This document shows, in pieces, positions 26,734 through 36,242 of a DNA stretch of 64,000 nt. The notes under the pieces are model-generated. The model saw only the letters and a program-made list of their open reading frames with translations. It was not told the DNA's origin and did no database searches. The translations under genes were made by a program, and so were the position numbers. How positions within the stretch are numbered: the first letter of the stretch is position 1; each line of letters starts with the position of its first letter. The DNA comes from Victivallaceae bacterium (GTDB lineage: Bacteria > Verrucomicrobiota > Lentisphaeria > Victivallales > Victivallaceae): the NCBI GenBank assembly GCA_024405735.1, contig JAKSOF010000010.1, positions 1 through 64,000 on the forward strand, read 5' to 3'.

Positions 26734-27556
26734 TTTTCACCACCTTGACGATCTCGAAATCGCGAGTTTCATCGAGCAATACGTAAGTCGTTTCGTCGTT
26801 CGGCAAACGGAAATAACGCCGCGGATTGTCGCAGGCGATCTTGAGCGCAAGAGCCGTATCCATACCGAGTTTGACCGCAAGTTTCACACAATGCAGAATA
26901 TCTCCACCGTCAAGGAGATCGGCGGCGGAAATATCATCGGCGCAAAAGCAGAAAAAATCAGCGTTTTCCCGCGTGACGGCGCCGATCGTTTCCGTAAGAT
27001 TTTTCGCCGCCGAGCCTTCGCGCAAAAAAACCGTCTGACCGCAGGAAACTTTTTCCAATGCTTCCTCGCGCGTCAAACTTTCGTGGTCGGAGGTGATGCC
27101 CGTTGCGGCGTAACGGTGCAACGCCTCGCCGCTTCCCCCCGGGAAATGCCCCTCGATGATCTTGTGACGGCTTTTTGCCGCGTTGATTTTGGCGAGGACT
27201 TCCAAATCGCCGTCGAGGACGCCGGGGACATTCATCAATTCGCCGAGTCCGATCAACTCCGGATAGCGGTCGAAAAGTTCCGCCGTATCCTTTGCCGTCA
27301 ACACCGCGCCCGAAGTCTCAAATCCGGTCGCCGGAATGCAACTGGGCAATTCAAAATAAAGATCGCAAGGCGATTTTTTGGCGTTTTCGAGCATAAAGCG
27401 CAATCCCGCTTCGCCGGAAACGTTGACGATCTCGTGCGGATCGCAAATTGCCGCCGTCGTGCCGTGCCGGAGCAACAGTTTGCCGAATTCCTCCGGCAAA
27501 AGGTGGGAAGACTCGATATGGACGTGCGCGTCGACGAAACCGGGAATTCTGATCAT
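26714..27556 (-). CDS. Adenine deaminase, N-terminal catalytic part (separate reading frame)
   Basis: Amidohydrolase domain that converts adenine to hypoxanthine. The metal and catalytic motifs are all present: GFVDAHVHIESS, CDPHEIVNVSG, GLGELMNVPGV, EGHFPGGSGE, TSDHES and CADDISAADLL. It starts where the amidohydrolase barrel starts, so the usual N-terminal segment of about 60 residues (small beta domain) is missing. Only ten bases separate it from the nucleosidase gene, leaving no room for it. The frame ends at a TAA soon after KVVKNG, and the C-terminal half continues in another frame. It is co-transcribed with mtnN, whose reaction yields adenine. Confidence 0.85.
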   Translation of the reverse strand: MIRIPGFVDAHVHIESSHLLPEEFGKLLLRHGTTAAICDPHEIVNVSGEAGLRFMLENAKKSPCDLYFELPSCIPATGFETSGAVLTAKDTAELFDRYPELIGLGELMNVPGVLDGDLEVLAKINAAKSRHKIIEGHFPGGSGEALHRYAATGITSDHESLTREEALEKVSCGQTVFLREGSAAKNLTETIGAVTRENADFFCFCADDISAADLLDGGDILHCVKLAVKLGMDTALALKIACDNPRRYFRLPNDETTYVLLDETRDFEIVKVVKNGRKFR

Positions 27557-27566
27557 GGGGAAACTT

Positions 27567-28235
27567 CTACTTTACCGCGGCGAAAAAACCGGGGATCGCC
27601 GCCGCCAGTTTTTCCAGCGCGACGGAAAGATTTTTCAGATACTGCTCCGTCGTCGAAGCGCTTCCGGCGACGTCGGAGACCCCTTTGAGCGAATAGCAGG
27701 GAACTTGCGCGCGCAATGCCACGTGGGCAATGGCGCCGCCTTCCATATCGCGCAATGTAGCGCCGATTACCGAAGTAAGCAATTTGAAATCATCCGCATC
27801 GTCGTTGAAACGGTCGCCGGTACCGAGGATCGCGGAGGGGAATTTTCCCGTCACGGCAAGCGGCAACTCCGGCGTCTGATATTCATTGAGCGTCCCCATC
27901 GGGGTATGATTGAGTTGCGTCAAGTCAAAATCGTACTGCACCGCCGCTTTGACTTCGTAAAGTTCGGCGACGCACATCGACTTTTGCAAACCTCCGGCGA
28001 CTCCGGCGTTGAGGAGGATTTTTGCGTCAAAGAGTGAGAGCGCAAGTTGCGCCGCCGCCGCCGCGTTGCTTTTGCCGATACCGGAAACGACAACGGCGCA
28101 CATTTCGTCATTCAGTTTGCCCGTCACGACCCGATGTCCCCAGCGCGTCGTTTCGGCAATATCGGAAAGATGGCGCGTCACCGTTTCGGCTTCGCAATCC
28201 ATCGCGACCACAAACACTTTATCGATTTTTTGCAT
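27567..28235 (-). CDS. mtnN: 5'-methylthioadenosine/S-adenosylhomocysteine nucleosidase
   Basis: Splits the adenine off methylthioadenosine or S-adenosylhomocysteine. The nucleoside phosphorylase-like fold is shown by VVVSGIGKSNAAAA, LLNAGVAGGLQ, and DMEGGAIAHVA with the substrate-binding Glu, then SDVAGS with the catalytic Asp. The length of 222 is typical. It is upstream of the adenine deaminase halves, so the pair would pass adenine straight to hypoxanthine. Confidence 0.87.
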   Translation of the reverse strand: MQKIDKVFVVAMDCEAETVTRHLSDIAETTRWGHRVVTGKLNDEMCAVVVSGIGKSNAAAAAQLALSLFDAKILLNAGVAGGLQKSMCVAELYEVKAAVQYDFDLTQLNHTPMGTLNEYQTPELPLAVTGKFPSAILGTGDRFNDDADDFKLLTSVIGATLRDMEGGAIAHVALRAQVPCYSLKGVSDVAGSASTTEQYLKNLSVALEKLAAAIPGFFAAVK

Positions 28236-28258
28236 ACAGGGATCTCCTTCTGCGCCAT

Positions 28259-28287
28259 ACTATACTCAATACCGGGCGTTTTTTCAA
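28259..28287 (-). promoter_or_regulatory. Promoter of mtnN and adenine deaminase
   Basis: Read on the minus strand: TTGAAA, 17 bases, TATAGT, 23 bases before the mtnN ATG. Confidence 0.65.
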
Positions 28288-28297
28288 GCCGGGATCG

Positions 28298-28326
28298 TTG
28301 ACTTTACCCGATTTCTTATATATAGT
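28298..28326 (+). promoter_or_regulatory. Promoter of the esterase gene
   Basis: TTGACT, 17 bases, TATAGT, divergent from the mtnN promoter and 10 bases away from it. Confidence 0.65.
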
Positions 28327-28358
28327 ATAAGGATGACAAAGCAAGGAGTTCTTTATCT

Positions 28359-29168
28359 ATGACGAAATACACCCGTTATCAGGAAATTTTCCTCTGGGAA
28401 AAAGAGGTGCCTTTATCCACCGCCGCCGAAACAAAATCATCCGGGCATTTTATGCCGGGAAACGACGGCATCGAGCGTCTGACCGATGTCGATCGTCCCT
28501 CGATCACTTTTTATCCCGTCAGCGGCAAAGGCCCCCATCCGGCGGTACTGGTCGCACCGGGCGGCGGTTATCAGTTTCTCGCGTGGAATCACGAGGGATG
28601 CGACATCGCAGGTTTTTTCAACGCGATCGGCTTTTCCGCATTCGTCCTCAAATACCGCGTCCCCGACTGCCGCAAAATGGCGCACGCCGACGCGGTACGC
28701 GCGCTCCGGCTGATCCGCGCCGAAGCGGCGGGATTCAACGTCGATCCCGCGCGGCTCGGGATGCTCGGCTTTTCAGCGGGGGCGCATTTGACGGCGACGG
28801 CGGCATCTTCCGTTGATGCTCAACCTTACGCGCCGCAGGATGAGATCGACCGCTTCTGCGGCAAACCCGATTTCACGGCGTTGATCTACCCCGCCTACCT
28901 CACGGAAAATCCGCTTGCGCTGAAAGACGAATTCAAAATCGACGACTCGACGCCGCCCGCTTTTTTGCTTCAGGCGGAAAACGACCCCATTCAAGTTGAA
29001 AATGCGCTCGCTTACTTTTACGCGATGAAGCAAGCCGGTCGTCCGGCGGAGTTGCATTGCTACGCCGACGGCGGTCACGGTTACGGCTTGCTCCGCACCG
29101 GCAATGCCGTTTCCGGCTGGGGAAACCTCGCCGCGCGCTGGTTCCGGGAAATGGCGCATCTGCAATAA
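28359..29168 (+). CDS. Alpha/beta hydrolase, acetyl-esterase-like
   Basis: A 269-residue cytoplasmic alpha/beta hydrolase of the esterase/lipase type found in carbohydrate-degrading bacteria. The oxyanion segment APGGGYQFLAWNHEG, nucleophile elbow GFSAGAHLT (Ser near residue 147), an acid in the ENDPIQVENA segment and the catalytic His in GGHGYG are all there. No signal peptide is seen. Removal of acetyl groups from imported sugars is a reasonable guess. The hrpA ATG follows 18 bases later. Confidence 0.82.
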   Translation: MTKYTRYQEIFLWEKEVPLSTAAETKSSGHFMPGNDGIERLTDVDRPSITFYPVSGKGPHPAVLVAPGGGYQFLAWNHEGCDIAGFFNAIGFSAFVLKYRVPDCRKMAHADAVRALRLIRAEAAGFNVDPARLGMLGFSAGAHLTATAASSVDAQPYAPQDEIDRFCGKPDFTALIYPAYLTENPLALKDEFKIDDSTPPAFLLQAENDPIQVENALAYFYAMKQAGRPAELHCYADGGHGYGLLRTGNAVSGWGNLAARWFREMAHLQ

Positions 29169-29186
29169 GTTGCCCGTCTTTTACCG

Positions 29187-32100
29187 ATGACCGACGAATT
29201 ACGGCAGAAATTCGATGACGCGTGGCGCACTTTGCGCCGCCGCGACCAGTTGCGCCTCGCCGCCGGACGCGAAAAACTGCTGAACTGGGAAAAAGAAGGC
29301 AACGGCGCCCTTCACGCCGCCGAAGTGAATGCGTTTTTAGCGCGATTTGCTTCCGCCGCCGAATCGAGCATCGCCGCCAAAGCCGACGCGCTTCAATTTG
29401 AATTTCCCGACGAACTTCCGATCTCGCCATTGATTCCCGAAATCGTCGGATCGCTCAAAAAAAATCCCGTCACCATCGTCTGCGGTTCAACGGGCAGCGG
29501 CAAGACCACCCAGCTCCCCAAAGCCGCGCTCGCGGCGGGACTGGGACGCAACGGATTGATCGGTTGCACGCAACCGCGCCGCATCGCCGCGACCGCCCTC
29601 GCCTGCCGCCTTGCCGAAGAACTTCACGTCGAGTGCGGCAAAGAAGTCGGCATCAAGATCCGCTTCGACAACCGCACGGACAAAAGCACCGTCGTCAAAT
29701 TCATGACCGACGGGATCCTGCTCGCCGAGAGCCGTTCCGACCGCAATCTCGACGATTACAGTTGCATCATCCTCGACGAAGCGCACGAGCGGAGCCTCAA
29801 CATCGATTTTCTCCTCGGCTGTTTCAAGACCATTTTGACACATCGCCGCGATTTGCGCATCGTCATCTCGTCGGCGACGCTCGAATCGAAGCGCATTTCG
29901 GAATTTTTCGACAACGCTCCCGTCTTTGAGATCCCCGGCGGCTTGCACCCGATCGAAGATTGCTATTTCCCCGAACTCGCCGAGATCGAACTGCCGCAGG
30001 CGGTCGCGCGCGCCGTCGATTTCGCAAGCGGCATCGACCCGCGCGGCGACGCCCTCGTTTTCCTGCCCGGCGAACGCGAAATACGCGACACGATGGAAGT
30101 TCTGAAAAAGGGAAATCTGCGTCAGACGGAGATCCTGCCGCTTTACGGGCGGCTGACGTCGGATGAGCAGCAGAAAATTTTTCACCGCGGAAATTTGCGG
30201 CGGATCGTCCTCACGACCAACGTCGCCGAAACCTCGCTGACGATCCCCGGCATCCGCTTCGTCATCGATTCCGGACTGGTGCGCCTCAGCCGTTACAATC
30301 CGCGGTTGCGATTGCAGGAACTGCGCGTCGAATTCGCTTCGCAGGCGGCGATCCGTCAGCGGCGCGGACGGTGCGGGCGCGTTTCCGACGGCGTGTGCCT
30401 CCACCTCTACGGCGAAGAAGCGTTGAAACAAGCCCCGGAGTACACCGCGCCCGAAATTCAGCGCGCCAGTCTTGCGGGCGTCATTCTGCAAATGGCGGAA
30501 TTGCGTTTGCCCGACATCGAAAACTTCCCCTTTCTCGACCCGCCGGGCGCGGCATTGATCAAAGAGGGACGCACGACGCTGACGGATCTGCGCGCGATGA
30601 CGCCCGATCTCAAGATCACGCCGCTCGGGCACGAGTTGGCGAAACTGCCCGTCGACCCCCATCTGGGGAAACTTCTCATCGACGCCCGCAAGGTCGGCGA
30701 GATCCCGGTGATGGCGGTCATCGCCGCGGGATTGAGTCTGCCCGATCCGGCGGAGCGTCCCTTTGAGGAAGCGAAAAAAGCGGACGAGTGTCACCGCAAG
30801 TTCAGCCACGAGAAATCCGATTTTCTCGGCATGGTCAAACTCTGGCGCGCCTTTCACGACGGCGAAAACCGTCCGGCAAACGAAACGCTCCGCAATTTCT
30901 GTAAAAAGAATTTCTACAACTTCCGCCGTTTGCGCGAATGGCGCGCGCTCGTCGGCGATCTGCTTGAAATCTTTGCCCCCGGCAAGGAAAAGATCACCGA
31001 ATCCGAAACGCGCGACACCGATTTGAAGTACGACCTCATCCACAAACTCCTTCTCGGCGCGATGCCGCGGCGGCTTGCCGTTTACGACCCGGAGCAGAAA
31101 AATTATTTTGATATGAATGGCAAACGCTTTACGGTTTTCCCCGGTTCGGGACTGGCGCGGTGCAAAACGCCGCCGCCCTGGCTTCTCGTCCTCACGCTGA
31201 TGGAAACCAGCCGCGTCTGGGCGCGGTGCGTCGCCGAAGCGAAACCGCAATATCTGGTCGAAGTCGCGCCGCAACTTTGCCGCATGCAGTACGATCAAGT
31301 CCGCTTCGAAGCGGAGCGCGGCTATGTGACGGCGCGCGAACGCATCACGGCGGGCGCGTTGCCGATCCATCCCGGCCGCCGCCGTCATTACGGCTCCGTC
31401 GATCCCGAAAAGGCGCGCGAAGTCTTTCTCGCCGACGGCATCGCCCGGGGACTTGCCCGGTCGCGGACGTGCCTTTGGATCGACCGTTTCAATGAGATGC
31501 GCAAAAAAATCGAAAATCTTGAGATCCGTATGCGCTGTCCCGGACATCTGCTTGACGAAGAGGCGATCACCGCCTTTTTCCGGGAAAATCTGCCTCCTGA
31601 CATCATCAGCGTCGACGCGGCGGAAAAGCGTTTTCAAAAAGACCGTCGCGACTACGCACCGCCCGAAGATGTCCTGATCGCGGGAAATGAGGATATTTCC
31701 GATGACTTGCGGCGTTTCCCCTCGCATTGGACGGCGGGCGGCGTCAAGATGGCGCTTCACTACGAATTTGCCCCCGGCGAAGAAAACGACGGGGTCACGG
31801 CGCTCGTCAGGGAGCGTGAATTGGAGCAGTTGCCCGTGGATTTCGGCGAGTGGAATGTCCCCGGCTATCTCGCGTGGAAAGTCGAATTTCTCCTCAAAAA
31901 ACTCCCGCGCGAGGAAAGGCGCAAAATCTCCCCCCTTGCCGGATGTGCCGCTTCCTTTGCCGACGGCGTCCTCGACGGCTCCATTTTCACCGACCGCGAT
32001 CTCGCCGGTGCGCTCGCGGAATATCTCGCAGGATACTGCAATGTCCATGTTTCCGCATCGCTCTTTGACGGCGTCGAATTGCCGGATTTTACGCAACTCA

Positions 32101-33056
32101 AACTTGCCGTCACCGATTCCCGCCAACGGGTGTTGAAAATCCTCACCGAAGTTCCGGCATCGGCGCGCGGGGCGTCGCGCCTTGCGATCCGCCGCAACGG
32201 CAACGTTGACACAGGACCGTGGGAATTTCTGCCGTCCGACCTTGAGATCCCCGGAACAGTCACGCTCCGGCCCTCCGGCAAAATCGTCTATCCCGCGCTC
32301 GTCGTCGACGATGACGGACATTTTTCCCGGGCGGACTTCCTCGACGAGAGCGAAGCGAAATACCGCCACCGGCTCGCGATCCTCGCGCTCTACCGCAAAA
32401 AGTTTTCCCAGCAAGTCACTTATCTCGAACGCAAAGTCACCTTTGCCAACGAGATCGTGATGACGCTCTTTCTCGATTACGAAGAGTGGCGGCACGATCT
32501 TGCCGACCTCGCCATTCTCGCCGCGCTTGAAGCCGCGCCGGAAACGCTGCGCGACGCTTCAGCGATCGAACGCGCGCTCTCTTCGGCTTCGCAGAATTTC
32601 GGCAGGGCTTTCGATTCCGTCACGGACAAGGTGAAAAAATTCTATTTCCTCTTTGAAGCGGCGAAAAATCTCGCCAAGCGGTTGAAAAAGGATACCTGGA
32701 GCCGCGACGACGTCGATTACGAATTGATTTTTCTCGCCCGCGACGGCTTCCTGCGCGCGCCCGAAATCTTCTACGAATCGGAACGATTTCTGAAAGCCCT
32801 CCGGCAACGGCTCGACCGTGCGGTCAGCGCGCCGCTTGACCGCGACGGGCAAAAGGGCGAAGCGATCGCCCCCTACATCGAGCGTTTTCAGCTTGCCGCA
32901 TCGGAATACACGCTCGAAGACCACGGGCATCTCGCTGATTTTTATTTGCTTCTCGCCGAAGCCCGCATTGCCTGTTTCGCGCCCGAGATCGGCGTCAAAA
33001 TCAAGTCGGCGGCCGCCAGACTTCCGGAAGCGTGGCAGTCGTTGAGATTGAGTTGA
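29187..33056 (+). CDS. hrpA: ATP-dependent RNA helicase HrpA
   Basis: DEAH-box RNA helicase of 1,289 residues, the normal HrpA length. Motif I GSTGSGKTTQLPK, Ia TQPRRIAA, II DEAHERSLN, III SSATLES, V LTTNVAETSLTIPG and VI QRRGRCGR are all visible in the first 420 residues. The winged-helix, ratchet and OB-type domains and the long HrpA C-terminal domain follow. Known HrpA proteins rescue stalled or collided ribosomes and process mRNA. Confidence 0.95.
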   Translation: MTDELRQKFDDAWRTLRRRDQLRLAAGREKLLNWEKEGNGALHAAEVNAFLARFASAAESSIAAKADALQFEFPDELPISPLIPEIVGSLKKNPVTIVCGSTGSGKTTQLPKAALAAGLGRNGLIGCTQPRRIAATALACRLAEELHVECGKEVGIKIRFDNRTDKSTVVKFMTDGILLAESRSDRNLDDYSCIILDEAHERSLNIDFLLGCFKTILTHRRDLRIVISSATLESKRISEFFDNAPVFEIPGGLHPIEDCYFPELAEIELPQAVARAVDFASGIDPRGDALVFLPGEREIRDTMEVLKKGNLRQTEILPLYGRLTSDEQQKIFHRGNLRRIVLTTNVAETSLTIPGIRFVIDSGLVRLSRYNPRLRLQELRVEFASQAAIRQRRGRCGRVSDGVCLHLYGEEALKQAPEYTAPEIQRASLAGVILQMAELRLPDIENFPFLDPPGAALIKEGRTTLTDLRAMTPDLKITPLGHELAKLPVDPHLGKLLIDARKVGEIPVMAVIAAGLSLPDPAERPFEEAKKADECHRKFSHEKSDFLGMVKLWRAFHDGENRPANETLRNFCKKNFYNFRRLREWRALVGDLLEIFAPGKEKITESETRDTDLKYDLIHKLLLGAMPRRLAVYDPEQKNYFDMNGKRFTVFPGSGLARCKTPPPWLLVLTLMETSRVWARCVAEAKPQYLVEVAPQLCRMQYDQVRFEAERGYVTARERITAGALPIHPGRRRHYGSVDPEKAREVFLADGIARGLARSRTCLWIDRFNEMRKKIENLEIRMRCPGHLLDEEAITAFFRENLPPDIISVDAAEKRFQKDRRDYAPPEDVLIAGNEDISDDLRRFPSHWTAGGVKMALHYEFAPGEENDGVTALVRERELEQLPVDFGEWNVPGYLAWKVEFLLKKLPREERRKISPLAGCAASFADGVLDGSIFTDRDLAGALAEYLAGYCNVHVSASLFDGVELPDFTQLKLAVTDSRQRVLKILTEVPASARGASRLAIRRNGNVDTGPWEFLPSDLEIPGTVTLRPSGKIVYPALVVDDDGHFSRADFLDESEAKYRHRLAILALYRKKFSQQVTYLERKVTFANEIVMTLFLDYEEWRHDLADLAILAALEAAPETLRDASAIERALSSASQNFGRAFDSVTDKVKKFYFLFEAAKNLAKRLKKDTWSRDDVDYELIFLARDGFLRAPEIFYESERFLKALRQRLDRAVSAPLDRDGQKGEAIAPYIERFQLAASEYTLEDHGHLADFYLLLAEARIACFAPEIGVKIKSAAARLPEAWQSLRLS

Positions 33057-33088
33057 CAAAAAAATTCCCCGTTTTTCGCGCCGGAAAT

Positions 33089-33117
33089 TTGCATTTTTTC
33101 CGAAGTGGTAGTATATT
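33089..33117 (+). promoter_or_regulatory. Promoter of the SSS symporter gene
   Basis: TTGCAT, 17 bases, TATATT, about 48 bases before the ATG, with AGGAG in between. Confidence 0.7.
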
Positions 33118-33164
33118 GGCGATCATCCGTTGAAATGAACTCAAAACAATAACAGGAGTAAGAT

Positions 33165-35465
33165 ATGTCTTGGATTGATTGGCTCATCACGTTGATTCCC
33201 ACCGCATTTGTGATGTATCTGGGCTTTCACAGCCGCAAATACATCGTCGGCGTTTCCGACTACCTCGTCGCGGGGCGGCTCGGCAGACGCTATATGCTGA
33301 CCACCGCCGACACCGTAGCGGCGCTGGGACTTGTGACCGTCGTCATGTACGTCGAAGTTTATTACAAAAGCGGATTTTCACTGGCGTTCTTTCAGACGCT
33401 GCTGTTGCCGGTCACGGTTATCCTGGGCTTGATCGGCTTCATGACTTACCGTTTCCGCGAGACCCGCGCGATGAGTATCGGGCAATTCATCGAAATGCGC
33501 TACAACCGCAGTCTGCGCGTCTTTGCGAGCATTTTGCGCGTCATCGCCGATATTCTCGCCAACGTCATCATGCCCGCGATCGCCGCGCGCTTTTTCATCG
33601 CGTACTTGAATCTGCCGATCAAGACCTGCATTTTCGGTTATCAGATCGACACCTTTCTCATCGTCGTACTGGTCACGCTGGCACTGGCGATCAGTCTGAT
33701 CCTCGCCGGCGGAACTCTTTCCATCACCGTCACCAACACGGTGCAGTGCGTCATCATCATGCCGCTGTTGTTGACTTTCATCATCTTCATTCTCTGCAAA
33801 TTCAACTGGAGCCACGAAGTCGCTCCGGTGCTGATGGACCGGGTCGAGGGGGAAAGTTTCCTCAATCCTTTCGACGTTTCCAAACTGCGCGATTTCAACC
33901 TTTTCACTTTGTTGCTCTTTCCGATCATTCAGCAGTTCCTGCACCGCGTCAGCGGTATGACCGGCTCCGCCAACAGCGCCATCAGCGCGCACGAGGGTAA
34001 AATGGGCTCCATCCTCGCGGCGTGGAGCAACGCTTTCACCGTCATTTTCTACGTCGTCATCGCGCTCGGCGTCATCGTCATCATGAACCACAAAAACTTC
34101 GCCGACGACGCCAAGGAGATCCGCACCAACATCACCTACAAGATCACCGAAGAACTCGCCTCTCCGCAGGAGCGCGCGATGATCGATGAAAAAGTCAAAA
34201 ACCTGCCTCCCAACATCCACGAGATCGGCAAGGATGCGCCGCTTTCCAACCGGAACACCCTGGACGACAAAGTTTTCGCGGAAGCGGAGAGCGTTTTCGG
34301 CAAGGATGCGGTCGGCAGCAGCAAGACGAAGCAGTTCCAGACGCTTTTCCGTCAGATGATGCTGCCCTTCGCGATGCGCAAAATGCTCCCCGTCGGTCTG
34401 ATCGGACTTTTCTGTTTGATGATCGTCCTTTTCATCATCTCGACCGACGATCAGCGCATTTACGGCTCCGTCACCACCTTTGTACAGGACTGTATCGTCC
34501 CGTTTGTCAGCGTGGAAAAACTCACTCCCGAACGGCACATCAAACTCATCAAGATCTTCGCCGTCGTGGTCGGATTAGTCTACCTCGTCGCCTCTTACTA
34601 TATGTCGCAGCTGGACTACATCAAAATGTTCGTCGACGGCGTTTTCGGCATCTGGCTTTCCGGTTGCGGACCGATGTTCCTTTTCGGCTTCTACAGCCGT
34701 TTCGGTACGGCGGCGGGCGCGTGGGTGTCGCTGGCGACCGGCTCGCTGTTGAGTTTTCTCGGAGTTCTGACCAACTTCTGCTGGGCGGGTACGCTCTATC
34801 CTTACCTCGTCCAGAAAGGCTGGGCGGATCCCATTGCCAGATTCTTCCTTGACGCGCGGCATTTCAGCAACGGTTATCTTTTCAAGGAAATGAGCAACAC
34901 GCAATGCCCCGTCAACACGATCGAGTGGAACTTCTTCGCGACGATCCTCTCCCTCTTGCTTTACATCGTCGTTTCCTGGCTCACCTACCGCAAACCCTAT
35001 AACTTGGAGCGTATGCTTCACCGCGGCAAATACGCCATCGCCGGCGAAGAAAAACCCGCGCCGATGGTCTGGAGCTGGAAAACCGTCTGGGGCAAACTCA
35101 TCGGCATCACCGAGGAATACAAGACCGGCGACAAGATCATCGCCTGGGGTGTTTTCGTCTACACTTACATTTATAAGTTTTTCATCTGCTTTGTGATCGT
35201 CACGCTCATCCACCTGGTCCACCCGTTGAGCATCAAGGCGTGGAGCGTCTACTTCCTGATCACGACGCTCGTCATCCCGGGGATCATGGCGGTCATCACG
35301 GCATTCTGGTTCGGCTACGGCGGTACGACCGACCTCATCAAATTCTTCCGCGACCTCAAAGGGCGCGTCGCCAACCCGCTTGACAACGGAATGGTCGTAG
35401 GCGGCGTTTCGCTCTCCGAAAAGACGCACATGGAAGAAATCGACAAAGACGCCAAAGAAAAATAA
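33165..35465 (+). CDS. Sodium:solute symporter family transporter
   Basis: A 766-residue polytopic inner-membrane protein of the SSS (APC-superfamily) type. Early helices carry SDYLVAGRLGRRYMLTTAD, a sodium-solute-symporter-like entry. The core continues through GTLSITVTNTVQCVI and the region around FLHRVSGMTGSANSAISAHEGK. A soluble insert of about 80 mostly charged residues lies near residues 310-390, and a long C-terminal extension adds about three more helices. The substrate is unknown; sugars or sialic acid are common for the family. It has its own promoter and a strong terminator. Confidence 0.85.
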   Translation: MSWIDWLITLIPTAFVMYLGFHSRKYIVGVSDYLVAGRLGRRYMLTTADTVAALGLVTVVMYVEVYYKSGFSLAFFQTLLLPVTVILGLIGFMTYRFRETRAMSIGQFIEMRYNRSLRVFASILRVIADILANVIMPAIAARFFIAYLNLPIKTCIFGYQIDTFLIVVLVTLALAISLILAGGTLSITVTNTVQCVIIMPLLLTFIIFILCKFNWSHEVAPVLMDRVEGESFLNPFDVSKLRDFNLFTLLLFPIIQQFLHRVSGMTGSANSAISAHEGKMGSILAAWSNAFTVIFYVVIALGVIVIMNHKNFADDAKEIRTNITYKITEELASPQERAMIDEKVKNLPPNIHEIGKDAPLSNRNTLDDKVFAEAESVFGKDAVGSSKTKQFQTLFRQMMLPFAMRKMLPVGLIGLFCLMIVLFIISTDDQRIYGSVTTFVQDCIVPFVSVEKLTPERHIKLIKIFAVVVGLVYLVASYYMSQLDYIKMFVDGVFGIWLSGCGPMFLFGFYSRFGTAAGAWVSLATGSLLSFLGVLTNFCWAGTLYPYLVQKGWADPIARFFLDARHFSNGYLFKEMSNTQCPVNTIEWNFFATILSLLLYIVVSWLTYRKPYNLERMLHRGKYAIAGEEKPAPMVWSWKTVWGKLIGITEEYKTGDKIIAWGVFVYTYIYKFFICFVIVTLIHLVHPLSIKAWSVYFLITTLVIPGIMAVITAFWFGYGGTTDLIKFFRDLKGRVANPLDNGMVVGGVSLSEKTHMEEIDKDAKEK

Positions 35466-35481
35466 TCAACGGTAACACGAT

Positions 35482-35510
35482 CGACCCTCCCTTGTGGAGG
35501 GTCGTTTTTT
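35482..35510 (+). terminator. Intrinsic terminator after the symporter gene
   Basis: Nine-base stem CGACCCTCC/GGAGGGTCG with a five-base loop, followed by six T. Confidence 0.92.
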
Positions 35511-35519
35511 CAATCCGAA

Positions 35520-36242
35520 ATGACAAAACACTCCGGTATCATTTATTTCATTCTGCCGGCTTACGACCCGGATGAAAAGATCCTTGCCGTCGTCCGCGAA
35601 CTGACGGAGAAAAAAAGCGCAGACGCGCAAATCCTCATCGTCGATGACGGCTCGACGCCGATGCACAAAAAAACGTGCTTTGCGCCGTTGGAAACACTTC
35701 CCGGCGTCACCGTCTTGCATCACGAAGTCAATCGCGGCAAAGGTGCGGCGCTCAAGACGGCATTTTGCTTTATTTTACAGCAAAACGCCCCTGCCCTCGG
35801 CGGCGTCACCGCCGACTGCGACGGACAGCACTCGGTCGAAGACATGCTTAAAGCGGCAAAATTTCTGCGGCAGAATCCCGATTCTCTCATTCTCGGATGC
35901 CGCCGCTTTTCCGATGATCTCCCGTGGAAAAGCCGCGTCGGGAACCGCCTCACCAAATGGATATTCCGCGTTTTATTGCACCGTCCGCTTGCCGACACGC
36001 AAACGGGATTGCGGGGCATCCCCGCATCGCAAATGACAAGTTATGCCGGACTTCCCGGCAACGGCTTTGAGTTTGAAACGCAAATGCTCCTTGCCACGCC
36101 GCAGGGGAAATTTTTTGAATTTCCGATCGAAACGATCTATTTCGATCAGAATTCCGGCACGCATTTTCATCCGGTCAAGGATACGTTGCGCATTTACGGC
36201 GTGATTTTCCGCTTCTTTTTCCGGCGGGGTAAACAAAAATGA
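35520..36242 (+). CDS. Glycosyltransferase family 2
   Basis: GT-A fold transferase of 240 residues resembling dolichol-phosphate-mannose synthase-like enzymes: FILPAYDPDEK, IVDDGST, HEVNRGKGAALKTAF, then the metal-binding TADCDGQH (DxD-like) and DTQTGLRG. No membrane helices are obvious, so it would act on the cytoplasmic face. It overlaps the next gene by four bases (ATGA). The two likely form a lipid-linked sugar donor and membrane transferase pair. The ATG lies only ten bases past a terminator, with no clear promoter, so read-through may be used. Confidence 0.85.
   Translation: MTKHSGIIYFILPAYDPDEKILAVVRELTEKKSADAQILIVDDGSTPMHKKTCFAPLETLPGVTVLHHEVNRGKGAALKTAFCFILQQNAPALGGVTADCDGQHSVEDMLKAAKFLRQNPDSLILGCRRFSDDLPWKSRVGNRLTKWIFRVLLHRPLADTQTGLRGIPASQMTSYAGLPGNGFEFETQMLLATPQGKFFEFPIETIYFDQNSGTHFHPVKDTLRIYGVIFRFFFRRGKQK

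Noticed and set aside
29487-32495. 1,002-codon minus-strand frame inside hrpA
   Set aside because: hrpA has all helicase motifs in one plus-strand frame; the opposite frame has no family features.
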